Below, one piece after another: positions 52,738 through 62,241 of a DNA stretch of 64,000 nucleotides (position 1 is the first letter of the stretch; the number at the start of each line of letters is the position of its first letter). Both the position numbers and the translations under genes were made by a program. Location: positions 3,596,001 to 3,660,000 of the forward strand of contig RQOL01000660.1 in the NCBI GenBank assembly GCA_013076295.1, in the 5' to 3' direction. The notes beneath the pieces are model-generated. The model ran no database searches, was not told the origin of the DNA, and was given only the letters and a program-made list of their open reading frames with translations. This stretch comes from Sanderia malayensis. Lineage: Eukaryota; Cnidaria; Scyphozoa; Semaeostomeae; Pelagiidae.

Positions 52738-54408
52738 ATGATGTCGTCAAAGAGACCGGCGTATATTCCACCACCAACAACGACTTTCATCATGGGCAAC
52801 AAATCGAAATCCCTAATTCGACGGCCTAATAACAATAATGAAAGCAATGTTACAGGAACAGCGAACCCCCATTGGAATAACCTAAGAGAAAGAATGCACA
52901 GAGGAAAGGGTTTCAGTGTCCCGGATGATAAGTATTTCTCAGCAAGTCATCCAAAAAGTCAAGGCCAAGAGAGAATGGAAAAGACCATAAATGCAATGCG
53001 CCAAAGCAAGGATTATTTGGCGCGAAAACACCAACCAAAAGATCGCCCAGGCACACGAAACATGGTGGGAAAACGTCCACAAGAAGACAACGATTCGTCA
53101 ACAGAGAAAAACGGAAACATCATCAACCAACAAGATGAACTTATGACAATTTCAAAGCAAACGAATCACTTCTCGGCTCCTGATCGAATATTCGACTTTA
53201 CGAATGATGACGAAGACCAAAATTACCATAGTAACAGTGACAGTGGCTTACCAACAAAGGTGGCGAGAAGAAGATCATCCAATGATGAGCTCGAGTCGAC
53301 GTCACTAAACAATAGCTCGCTTAATCGAAGGAGCAGCGTGTATGACCCAAAGGAAATGTGGAAGCGAATAGAGATGCTTGCAAAACATAAAGATAAACTT
53401 GCTGATTACGTCACAGAAAATGGAGTGAGTGAAAGAAAACGCATGGTTGAAGATGATAACAGCGCACGCGCAATTGGTACTAATGATGGTTCTATTCATA
53501 ATCAGGTGAGAGGTGCAGAGGCAAATATTCCAAATGCGCATGGAGCATCGATACAAGCTAATGATGATGATGATGATAAAGATTACGGTGGAGATACAGA
53601 GAACTCGCATGATGATAATGATGATGATAATGGTGATGGTGAGGTTTTGTTGCCAAATAACAGCAACAGCACTTCCAACAAGAATCAAACGCAGGAAGGA
53701 AATAAAACAGAGATGAGAAAGAAGACGTTCTTTGACAAGTGTGCGCCGAGCTTTGTAAAGAAGGTTCTAGATGCGATTGAGAAGAAAAAAAGCGATTGCT
53801 TGATGAATCTTGACGAAATAGCATCAAAATGCAAGCGTCACGTGATGGAGAAAGGAGAGCCAGTGTTTACAAGCTATTCATGCGAAAATCAAGACGGCGG
53901 GGGTGGTCCGGCTGACTTCAAATCTTCATTAAGGAATCGAGTGTCTAATCTATTGGGAGGTTTCTACACAAGAGCATGTTCTGGAATGCAGGTGAAGTCG
54001 GATTTTTCAAATGAGAAGGAGCAGGTAAAAGATGGAACGCACAACGCACCAGAAGAGGAATACGGAGTGCGGGATATAACGGAATGCGCGAATACGGTTC
54101 CGGACTTTACGATTTACATATGCAGCTGTTGTTTCAATGAAGAATGCGACCGGGACGTGTTTGTCAACACAAGTTACCTCGATGAGATATATGGGTGTAT
54201 GGCTCCGGTATTTGTGACACGGTCCTTTGAAAATCGGCCCGCGCATTGCGAGAAAATGTTAGCGAGGCTGAACAAGCAGCAACGTGAAATGCTGTTGAAG
54301 ATTGCAGGGAAGAAGTGCGAAATGAAGGCCGGCGTTCGGTGTTGTTCAAAAGTCAAACTTACGAAAGAAGAACAGTCCAATAATGATGAAACAGTCATGC
54401 CGGATTAG
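52738..54408 (+). CDS. Unknown intronless protein, 556 aa, Cys-rich C-terminus
   Basis: The N-terminal two-thirds is hydrophilic and disordered: basic (KSLIRRPNNNNES), a conserved-looking YDPKEMWKRIEMLAKHKDKL segment (~200-220), then an Asp/Asn tract coded by (GAT)n (NDDDDDKDYGG...HDDNDDDNGDG). The C-terminal ~230 residues look folded, with KTFFDKCAPSFVKKVLDAIE followed by a Cys-rich block including DFTIYICSCCFNEECDRDVF, CMAPVFV, HCEKML, KKCEMKAGVRCCSK. No signal peptide, so the Cys may bind metal. AATAAA at 54603-54608. Family not recognised. The start MMSSKRP at 52738 is the first Met of the frame. Confidence 0.75.
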   Translation: MMSSKRPAYIPPPTTTFIMGNKSKSLIRRPNNNNESNVTGTANPHWNNLRERMHRGKGFSVPDDKYFSASHPKSQGQERMEKTINAMRQSKDYLARKHQPKDRPGTRNMVGKRPQEDNDSSTEKNGNIINQQDELMTISKQTNHFSAPDRIFDFTNDDEDQNYHSNSDSGLPTKVARRRSSNDELESTSLNNSSLNRRSSVYDPKEMWKRIEMLAKHKDKLADYVTENGVSERKRMVEDDNSARAIGTNDGSIHNQVRGAEANIPNAHGASIQANDDDDDKDYGGDTENSHDDNDDDNGDGEVLLPNNSNSTSNKNQTQEGNKTEMRKKTFFDKCAPSFVKKVLDAIEKKKSDCLMNLDEIASKCKRHVMEKGEPVFTSYSCENQDGGGGPADFKSSLRNRVSNLLGGFYTRACSGMQVKSDFSNEKEQVKDGTHNAPEEEYGVRDITECANTVPDFTIYICSCCFNEECDRDVFVNTSYLDEIYGCMAPVFVTRSFENRPAHCEKMLARLNKQQREMLLKIAGKKCEMKAGVRCCSKVKLTKEEQSNNDETVMPD

Positions 54409-55419
54409 TTCGAGCCCGTGAAATTTGAACCTATCATTCATAGCCGCAGTTTTGATTTGAAATTATCCCAAAGAAGTTATCTGCTTTCGCAAAGTGGACT
54501 AAGTAATGTAGAAAAAAATATATAGAAACATTTTAAAGAACTCAAAAGACTAACAAATACAAATGTAATCGTAAAAAAATCTATATAGTGAAGTGCCAGA
54601 ATAATAAACAAAAATGATATAATAATTGGTGGTTTCCATTTTTACCAAATTCTGTGAAAATCGACGGCAATTTAATTATGCTTAAATATCACGTGACATA
54701 TGTAAAGGATGAAAATGTAGGACTGTTGTATCATTATTAATTTAGTAAGACATTAATATCTTAGTATTTGCTATAACTTTTGGAATACATTGTAATTAAT
54801 TGTCTCCTTTTCAAAACATTTCCTAAAATCTCGCAAGTAGAACAGTCTTTCTTGTGGCACACAGCTTGTGAAAATTGCCCGCCATTACTCAAAAATGCTC
54901 GAACAAAGTTGGCAATCCAGTTGAATTGGATTGAGCCATTGAGTAGAATAATGAATTGGATCGTGCAAAGAATGGTTCAATGCATTATTCTATCAATTCT
55001 GAAATATTGGATAGATGGTCTACATTTCATTTTGCTCGATTGCCATTCATTTTTAACACTCACACGCTAACTAAATTAATATATTAAATTAAATAATTTT
55101 GGGAGCTTTCACCTCAGATATAACACTCGGGAGTCAATAAGAATTTTAGCAGAATCATGCATTGAACCATGCAAGAAATGGTTCAATGCATTACAATGCT
55201 GAGATATTTGATAGATGGTCGTCCCCTAAATCTCGACTCTACCAGAATAAGCTTCGCAATTAGAATCAAAATGCGTAAAAAACAAGAACTTCAGCTTCGG
55301 TTTCTCAAAAAGACTTATGTGCTATTCTATTACGCATTACACATGAAATAAGTTAAAATCAAGCCAGTCAAAGATAGATGTTGAAGAAACTGGTCAAGGT
55401 CAGTGCTGTGGTGAAAGTG
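54409..55419. other. Intergenic with a local direct repeat
   Basis: An ~45-bp segment (AATGGTTCAATGCATTA ... TTGGATAGATGGTC) at about 54970-55020 recurs diverged at 55176-55221. Open frames here (54780, 55169) run through the repeat and are not supported as genes. Confidence 0.55.
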
Positions 55420-56865
55420 TTAATGAATTGTGGGAGACAAACAAGGCATGTCTTCTTCATCATTCACAACAGAGAGATGTTTATTTCCTTTATATCTCCA
55501 TTTGCCCTGCTTGCCAGGAGTCTGCGATTTCCCACCAAACTTCAAACGAGTACTAAATTTCTTTTTCTTCTTTGCTTTGTTGCTGTTGTTGTTGCCACTG
55601 CTTTTCATCCAGGCTGCAGCCTCGTTTCCAGACAAACTTACTCTTCGATACCCGCTACTCAAGAAACCTGAAGCTGTATTAATACTATCAGCCTCATTGC
55701 CCTCAGAGTCCGTTGTGGATCTCTGCATTCGTTGAAAGGCGGCCATTGTTGTAGTTGCTACTCGTAGCTTATTCCAGCGACTCACGGCAATGTTTGGGCT
55801 TGGGGCCGCTTCAAAACTGCGGCTATGAATGATAATATCGGCTTGTGCATGCTCAGAATTTGATACATCAACTTGCAAATCAAGCAGTGGATCCATGTGC
55901 TCCGATTCCTCCTCCCTTTCTGCAATTTTCCGCAACCAGCTAGGCCCATCACGGAAGACGCATCTATCTTCTGAGAATGACTGCTCTGCTTTAGCTATTT
56001 TCATTGCTTCATCGATGGTTGCATGAAGCTTACAAGCCCCAGATGATTTTCCATCTTTATCCAATAGCGTTGGGATCTCTTCGCAAATTACCGGATCCAA
56101 GCCTGACATCTCCCCTTGTTTCTCATCGTCGTTTGGGTCCCGTCTTGAAATCGAGGCTCCGGTCGCTGCTTCTATTCTCTCTGTCCTGTCCGCTTTTGTG
56201 CTCTCAACTGCAGCCTTTATATGAGTTCCGTTACTGTAATTATCCATATAGACAATTCTCCGATAGCCTCCGGCCAATGGGTCGGATCCATCGTCCTGAG
56301 CATCATTCATAAGTTGTTCTCTTCTGGATTGTCGACTTGAGCTAAAGCGATTGACAGCCTTGCGAATGTTCACTGCTTTTTTCCATCTTCTTCTCCGCGT
56401 TTGCTGGGACTCGAAACATCTTGTAATCGCCACGACTTGGCCCGGACCTGCTTCAAGCTCCGCTGCTATTCCCAATTCAACACTCGGTATAATGTCTCCG
56501 GATATTTCGCCAGGTGAGTTCGAGTCTGGTTGGATATCAGTTGATATCACAACCTCTACCGGATTTGAATCAGTGTCGGAATTATTGGAAACTTCAACTC
56601 CATCAAGGCCCCCCGAGGCATTCGCTTCTTCAGGACTGGTAAAAGATATCACTTTATTGGGAACTTTGGAAGCATCAGCTCCATTAAGATCACTTGATGA
56701 TTTAACTCCTTTTGGAGACATGTCACGCGACTCTTCTTTCTCCAACTCTTCTTCGTCCACCAAATGGTAATATGCACTGACTGGTGCTATCTCTCCAACT
56801 TGTATGCCAACATCAACTTTGACGATAATATAGCTTAGCGTTTGAGTTTGCTTATCGTTATCCAT
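55420..56865 (-). CDS. Unknown intronless protein, 481 aa
   Basis: Begins MDNDKQTQTLSYIIVKVDVG, is acidic and Ser-rich, and is probably mostly disordered. Two Trp/Arg-centred amphipathic segments stand out: RRRRWKKAVNIRKAVNRFSS (~156-175) and SRWNKLRVATTTMAAFQRMQ (~375-395). Both have the W-x-K-x(n)-A-x-x-x-F spacing that can suit calmodulin or membrane binding. Two GYRR motifs (GGYRRIVYM, SGYRRVSLS) also recur. The C-terminus is Lys-rich (KAKKKKKFSTRLKFGG). No signal peptide or transmembrane segment. Family unknown; codon usage and length support a real gene. Confidence 0.72.
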   Translation of the reverse strand: MDNDKQTQTLSYIIVKVDVGIQVGEIAPVSAYYHLVDEEELEKEESRDMSPKGVKSSSDLNGADASKVPNKVISFTSPEEANASGGLDGVEVSNNSDTDSNPVEVVISTDIQPDSNSPGEISGDIIPSVELGIAAELEAGPGQVVAITRCFESQQTRRRRWKKAVNIRKAVNRFSSSRQSRREQLMNDAQDDGSDPLAGGYRRIVYMDNYSNGTHIKAAVESTKADRTERIEAATGASISRRDPNDDEKQGEMSGLDPVICEEIPTLLDKDGKSSGACKLHATIDEAMKIAKAEQSFSEDRCVFRDGPSWLRKIAEREEESEHMDPLLDLQVDVSNSEHAQADIIIHSRSFEAAPSPNIAVSRWNKLRVATTTMAAFQRMQRSTTDSEGNEADSINTASGFLSSGYRRVSLSGNEAAAWMKSSGNNNSNKAKKKKKFSTRLKFGGKSQTPGKQGKWRYKGNKHLSVVNDEEDMPCLSPTIH

Positions 56866-58002
56866 GCTGTGTGCTGATCACAACAAAGCATTCACAAGAA
56901 ATGTCTCCAGCCAGCTCAACATAAAGAAATCTTCCCACAGTGAATAAGGTCAGCGACTTGTAGCTGGAAACGTATTCTTGATTTCAACATATCGGCAACG
57001 GAACCAGACGAAACAATGACTGGTGGCAAGCAGGTGGTGGGAATGTGTTGCCCCTGGGAAACATTTAGTTACCATACCATCCATACACACTCTTTAATGA
57101 CGACTATGCATATGCATTATTTCATAAATTCAGGTGATGAACTTAGTCGGAGAATAATTTCAAAGTATCATTTGTAGTTCCGACCTCTGCAATTATTTGT
57201 TGCCGACTTAAAGCATCACCGTTTCGTCTCTCAGTTTTAGACTTGAATGATTTTATAATTATAAGATCATTAACTATTCAATGAATGAAAACATAAAGTT
57301 GTTAGATAATGTTTTTGCAGGTTCTGTTTTGTTTCGTTCCAAAATGAGACGTTGATATAGTATAAGTAACAAATAAGTTTGCATTGCGTCCATATCCTTC
57401 AGACAAGAATACTCTTTTCATGAATAGTCATATCTTGATTCAATATAATGTTCCCTTCCACCTGTTTTGTGATTTTGCCGTCAAAATTTTGATGTCCAGC
57501 GCAGCGCTTAGCTCGTCTCACAGATTTCAATAATTGCTAAACATCGATGTGCCTTAAAGGCTCCATTAAACTCCAGGGGCATATTTAATATAGGGTTCCA
57601 GAGAGGGGGCGGGGTAAGGTTAATAAAATTCCCAAATAAAGAAAAATATATTTCACGAGCTTTTATGGAGTAAGAAATGACAATTTCGTTATCATTTACA
57701 ATTTCAAAAGCAAAGGGAGGCCTGATAGATGTTAAACTTTGTTTCAAAAAGAGGCTAAAAATAGAGCTTTACCGTTGATATTCAAAAAATCATTTCGTTT
57801 TATCTGAATGGGTTACGGACAGTAAAGCTCGATCATCTACCGCTAGCCTAATGGGTTTGTTAAAGTAGCCATGGCACCCCAGCAGCTGAATTGCCCAAAC
57901 AAGATTTCAACTTCACACAATAAAAACATTTAAAAAAATAAATTCTTCATATTTTGCTTACTTGAATGAACTATAATTGTAGATAAGCTAAGATACAATT
58001 AT
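56866..58002. other. Intergenic, nothing identified
   Basis: AT-rich flanks of two minus-strand genes. The frame at 57508-57747 is not supported. No repeats or RNA genes seen. Confidence 0.6.
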
Positions 58003-58827
58003 CTAATTTGAGTTATAAATTTCAGATGCTAAACTGTTTACAATTACTACAGAAAAGATAAAAAAAGCTAAATCTTCATATAACCTATTACAATATTGTA
58101 GGAAAATGTATATATTTGACATGATATTAGCATTAAACAGCATTGACATTAAGATTGCAAACATGCTAAATTCTGGCTTTTGGTTGGCTGTGACATTTAC
58201 AGGAAACAATACAAAATGTATGAGTTCAAGAGTTATGAAATAAGGAATAAATAAAGTATTTCTTTTGGTTGTCGATTGATTTTCTGCAAACAAGTTCAGT
58301 TTATTTGCAACAACAAGCAACAAAGCAAGAAGAAAGTTCATAAAAATTCTGTAAATTCTCCCATTAGATCCATTCGCATCTTCAATTTTACATTCCCCTT
58401 CTTCCGTCTCCATATTTGAATCCGAAATCGTCCTTGCCCTTGGTACTCCATGCAAGGTCATATCATCATCTTCATTTTCGGAATTTTTATTGCAAGTTGA
58501 ACTCGCAATTCCCCCCAAACCAGTGGAATTCTCCGAGTTACAAACGTCCTTATTTTCAGAAGAATGGCTGACTATCTTCTCGCGCTTCGTTACCAAAGCA
58601 TTATCTCCAACATCATCGTATCCAAAGGGCCTAGCTTTAATTGGCGCAAGGCCTATTTCTAGTTCCCTATTTTCACCACTGCGTAAATTGCATTCAGTAT
58701 TAACCAAACCATCTTCTCTGCGTTCAAGAGGTTTTCGAGTAGAACTTTGTGCTGATACTACTCTTTGTAAGCGTTTTTCAGCGTTCTCCAAAATCCGCCT
58801 TCGTCTTGCTGCTCGTTTTTCATCCAT
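58003..58827 (-). CDS. CAMLG: CAMLG/GET2-like tail-anchored protein insertion receptor
   Basis: A 274-residue, single-exon gene. It is the likely ER-membrane subunit that, with WRB/GET1, receives tail-anchored proteins from GET3. The N-terminus MDEKRAARRRRILENAEKRL carries the Arg-rich helix with R-x-L-x-N-x-E-x-R-x-x-R-V spacing that is the GET3-binding motif of Get2/CAML. A long polar linker (~30-155) follows, then three hydrophobic helices in the C-terminal ~115 residues (FMNFLLALLLVVANKL; LFIPYFITLELIHFVLFPV; a final helix FFIFSVVIVNSLASEIY). The length is close to human CAMLG (~296). Sequence identity outside the N-terminal motif is low, so the assignment rests on motif plus architecture. 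Confidence 0.75.
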   Translation of the reverse strand: MDEKRAARRRRILENAEKRLQRVVSAQSSTRKPLERREDGLVNTECNLRSGENRELEIGLAPIKARPFGYDDVGDNALVTKREKIVSHSSENKDVCNSENSTGLGGIASSTCNKNSENEDDDMTLHGVPRARTISDSNMETEEGECKIEDANGSNGRIYRIFMNFLLALLLVVANKLNLFAENQSTTKRNTLFIPYFITLELIHFVLFPVNVTANQKPEFSMFAILMSMLFNANIMSNIYIFLQYCNRLYEDLAFFIFSVVIVNSLASEIYNSN

Positions 58828-59160
58828 TTTTTCACCAAAGGAAAAAGTAAAGCACGTTGCTTTTTTTAAATCGCATCAAAATTGAATTGCATGATTTTCT
58901 GTTTTGACTACTGACAGCTCAAGCGGAACCCTCTTCATTGCTCCCCAAATACCCCAAAAAACAAGCTTATATGCCCAAATTATATTGCATGTAATTACAA
59001 CACACCCGATGTATTGTGTGTTCTTGCATGATATAATTAGCAATTATAATCAACATAAGAGAAAGCAATTAACAGAACGTCAAGTCAAATGTCACAATTC
59101 CAAGTTCGCATGGGCATGTCAAGATGTGAATCACAATGATTCACCATCACCATGTGCTTT

Positions 59161-60267
59161 CTACGGTGGCCCACAAGTGTCAAGGCAAAACTTTCTTTCT
59201 CAAGGCAAAACTTTCTTTTTCAAGACAAAACTTTTTTTCTCAAGGCAAAAATTTCTTTCTCAAGGCAAAACTTTCTTTTTCAAGACAAAACTTTCTGTTA
59301 TCAAGGTATTTACATGAAGAACTACACTAGGGTTCCATCCAAAAGTATTGCAACACCTGATGAAAAATGGCGTCTAGAAGTGGCTCGAGGCCTGAGCAAG
59401 AAAATTTACATAACGATGTGACTGCCAAACGGGTTTCAATAGCGAATTTCTTTAGCAGAAATATACTCAAAATTTCATATATTTTCAAATGAAAACATAA
59501 TTTAAACTATATCATTTTGTTTTAACATAATATTAAAAGAAAACTGCGAAGAGGTCCCTTGAAAAATGTTCACAAAAATTTATCGAAGTGGAGTAATTAA
59601 AACAAAACATGTGCTTTTCAAGTTGTAAAGAAAGACTTAAACCTTGAATTCTAAAAGGTCAAGACAGTTTTATGAAAATTTTTTATATTTTTCAAAATTT
59701 TAAAACATTCTGCTTTAAATGAGAGAGAATTTGCGTGGCTTTGAGTGAAAGAAATTATAATTATTGGCGTTTTAATTACTCCACTTCGATAAATTTTTGT
59801 GAACATTTTTCAAGGGACCTCTTCGCAGTTTTCTTTTAATATTATGTTAAAACAAAATGATATAGTTTAAATTATGTTTTCATTTGAAAATGTATGAAAT
59901 TTTGAGTATATTTCTGCTAAAGAAATTCGCTATTGAAACCCGTTTGGCAGTCACATCGTTATGTAAATTTTCTTGCTCAGGCCTCGAGCCACTTCTAGAC
60001 GCCATTTTTCATCAGGTGTTGCAATACTTTTGGAACCCTAGTGTAGTACTTCATGTAAATACCTTGATAACAGAAAGTTTTGTCTTGAAAAAGAAAGTTT
60101 TGCCTTGAGAAAGAGAGTTTTGTCTTGAGAAAGAAAGTTTTGCCTTGAGAAAGAAAGTTTTGCCTTGAAACAGAAAGTTTTGCCTTGAGAAACAAAGTTT
60201 TGCTTTGAGAAAGAAATTTTTGCCTTGAGAAAGAAAGTTTTGCCTTGACACTTGTGGGCCACCGTAG
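59161..60267. mobile_element. Foldback element with 20-bp repeats in its arms
   Basis: The left arm 59161-59603 and right arm 59770-60267 are near-identical inverted copies around a 166-bp centre. Ends are CTACGGTGGCCCACAAGTGT / its complement, flanked by TTT on both sides (59158-59160, 60268-60270; possible 3-bp target duplication). Each arm contains tandem 20-bp units (CAAGGCAAAACTTTCTTTCT): six on the left, nine on the right. The unit-number difference explains most of the length difference. No transposase; long translations through the repeats are not genes. A related fragment is at 19439-19477. Confidence 0.92.
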
Positions 60268-60315
60268 TTTCTGCATTTCAGCAATTAATTTTCAAGCATT
60301 TAAAAACGCCGTTAT

Positions 60316-60723
60316 TTAAAAAAGTTGTGTTCTACACTTCAAGGCTCTGGCCTTCAAACAAAATTGTAAAATTGTAAAATTGTACTTACATACAGAAATA
60401 TTTTGCTGTGGTATAATTTTCAAACCAAACCATGCTTTCGAAAAACTACATATGAAACAAAAAGCCAAATTGCCTTCTTTCAAATGAGCCAGAAGGCATT
60501 GCAAGGCCATTAATTTATCTCGTGCATTTCCGTTAAAATCAATCGCTTGAGACCACAAGGGTAAGAAAGGCAATGCCAATGGTTGCATCGTATGGGGATT
60601 TGCATTGCCAGGAATTAGGTAGCTGCTAACTGGTAAATGAATCATTTTGGAAATTGGTCTGGTGGTAAAGTAGGCGTGCCCCAAATATTTTTCGAATTTG
60701 CATTGAGAATGAGGTTGATGCAT
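60316..60723 (-). CDS. Unknown gene, 5' exon (head-to-head with CCSAP)
   Basis: From ATG 60723 the frame encodes MHQPHSQCKFEKYLGHAYFT, continues with RPISKMIHLPVSSYLIPGN and LALPFLPLWSQAIDFNGNAR, and runs to LMALQCLLAHLKEG. It then loses coding character, so an intron probably starts between about 60480 and 60400. The composition and alternating conserved-looking Pro/His/Trp positions suggest a real conserved protein, but I cannot name it. The remaining exons would have to lie beyond the foldback or further downstream and were not found. It shares a ~140-bp upstream region with CCSAP. Confidence 0.5.
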   Translation of the reverse strand: MHQPHSQCKFEKYLGHAYFTTRPISKMIHLPVSSYLIPGNANPHTMQPLALPFLPLWSQAIDFNGNARDKLMALQCLLAHLKEGNLAFCFICSFSKAWFGLKIIPQQNISVCKYNFTILQFCLKARALKCRTQLF

Positions 60724-60774
60724 TTTGCAACCGAGGTTAGTTTCAACAGACACCAGTTTGTTGTTGTTTGTTAC

Positions 60775-60785
60775 AAGATGGCGGC
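60775..60785 (+). promoter_or_regulatory. YY1-type motif in bidirectional promoter
   Basis: AAGATGGCGGC matches the metazoan YY1 core and lies between the two divergent starts (ATG 60723 on minus and ATG 60865 on plus). It probably serves one or both housekeeping-type promoters. Confidence 0.55.
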
Positions 60786-60864
60786 TGTTTGAACGTATGG
60801 AAGCATTGAAGCTCGATAAGGTTTTTTAACTTATACATGAGATATATTTGATTTAGAAAGCGTT

Positions 60865-61611
60865 ATGGCCCCGTTGAGTGAATATCGGAGAAAATTTCGA
60901 CAGAAAGGCGAAGCTAGCCAGAGAGATTATGTTGTTCGATATAATTACATGGTTGGTCGAAGGAGCATTGAAATGAGCCACACTCCGATCGATTGGGAAG
61001 TTGCTAGCGACACAGATTCAGAAATCAGTTCCACACGGTCTGTTGTAGCTCCGTTTTCTGTAAAATCTGTTGAAGAACGTAAGAATGTTGCAAAAAAGGC
61101 TGTCAATGTGGATGAATCCACTAGCACTACGGATGGCTTTGTGACTAGACCAACTCCAATGCAAGATGTTGCGATACAATGCGGCAGGAATAAAGTAAAA
61201 ACAACTGGGAATAGAGAAGAAAAAGAAGAGAATAAAGACAAGCGTTGTCAGCATAGTGGACAGAAATCAAAGCCACATAAACCTGCTGAAAAGCGATCCA
61301 AGTCAAGAAACGACAAGAAAGCTTCTACTCCTTCAAAGGCACCAATGATGCCATACGGTTGGGCTTACAGAGGCCCCATAGACAACCACAAGACATTCAA
61401 CGTTAAAGTACCAGAGAAAGAAGCGTCTCAGTCCGCGTTGCGAGCTTTGAAACGTAGACAACTTGAGAGTGAAAGAAAGGAGGAGTTGAAACAAAAGCAA
61501 GCTCTGGAGAAGGAAAACACTCAGGCATTGTTTGATTTCGTGGAGAAAGACAAGAGCGGATGGATGTCAGAATACCAAAGGAACTTTTCAGGATACAAAT
61601 ATAATTATTAA
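60865..61611 (+). CDS. CCSAP: CCSAP-like centriole, cilia and spindle-associated protein
   Basis: A 248-residue, single-exon gene. CCSAP binds polyglutamylated microtubules at centrioles, spindles and cilia. Family landmarks at both ends: the N-terminal SEYRRKFRQ...YNYMVGRRSIEMSHTPIDWE parallels the vertebrate 'EY..RY...YR..RR.LE.AH.PW.WD' block, and the C-terminal PYGWA...HKTFNVKV...SALRALKRRQLESER and GWMSEYQRNFSGY parallel 'YGWG...KTHNV...SALRAKNRRQVE' and 'WMTEYMRCYS'. The middle is polar and Lys-rich, as expected. The order and spacing of three separate conserved blocks make this assignment good despite low overall identity. Confidence 0.82.
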   Translation: MAPLSEYRRKFRQKGEASQRDYVVRYNYMVGRRSIEMSHTPIDWEVASDTDSEISSTRSVVAPFSVKSVEERKNVAKKAVNVDESTSTTDGFVTRPTPMQDVAIQCGRNKVKTTGNREEKEENKDKRCQHSGQKSKPHKPAEKRSKSRNDKKASTPSKAPMMPYGWAYRGPIDNHKTFNVKVPEKEASQSALRALKRRQLESERKEELKQKQALEKENTQALFDFVEKDKSGWMSEYQRNFSGYKYNY

Positions 61612-62241
61612 ACATCATAATAATAAGGTTTTGTGCACTATAAAATACTTCCCAAGAGCGTTAATCTCAAGATGGTATATCTTTTTATTGGTTTACTTAA
61701 AGATTTCTTGACGCATTGCATTTTATTAACATTATTTGTCAGTAAAGTAGATTTTGATGTTGTATATATAAACTGTGTGTAGAAAGCTGAATAATCATAT
61801 ATGTTTTATGCTTTTATGAAAATAATAATAATGCAAATGCATATTTCTATTCTATTCATCCCCTGCTAATACATAAGATATAATTATTAATAACAAAACA
61901 ACATATAATACAATATTAAAAATATTTATTAACATTTCTCATTCAAACTACATCGATTAGAATGAGTCTTATAACTGAAGATTTCTACAACTAAAACTTG
62001 TCTTTCATTTAAAAGGTAAAACAATTACATAACATTAACAAATTTAAAGAGTATCTTGAACATCAATAGAAGACGTGTGATATACATGTGTATGCCATAC
62101 CATGATATCACAACAATTAAGTGGCAGCAATGCATTACTTCGTAAAGATCTCAACAAGAAAATGCAATATCCAGGAAAAAAACCATTTTGATTAATAGAG
62201 TAAGCATATATGAATAAGTATGAATACTGAAGTACTTGATA
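61612..62241. other. 3' flanks of convergent CCSAP and HLTF-like genes
   Basis: AT-rich, no gene. Shared 3' flanking sequence of two convergent genes. Confidence 0.65.

Noticed and set aside
59136..60284. Frames translating to KAKLSFSRQNFLFQDK-type repeats
   Set aside because: All reading frames of a 20-bp repeat stay open; both strands and all frames show it, so it is repeat translation.
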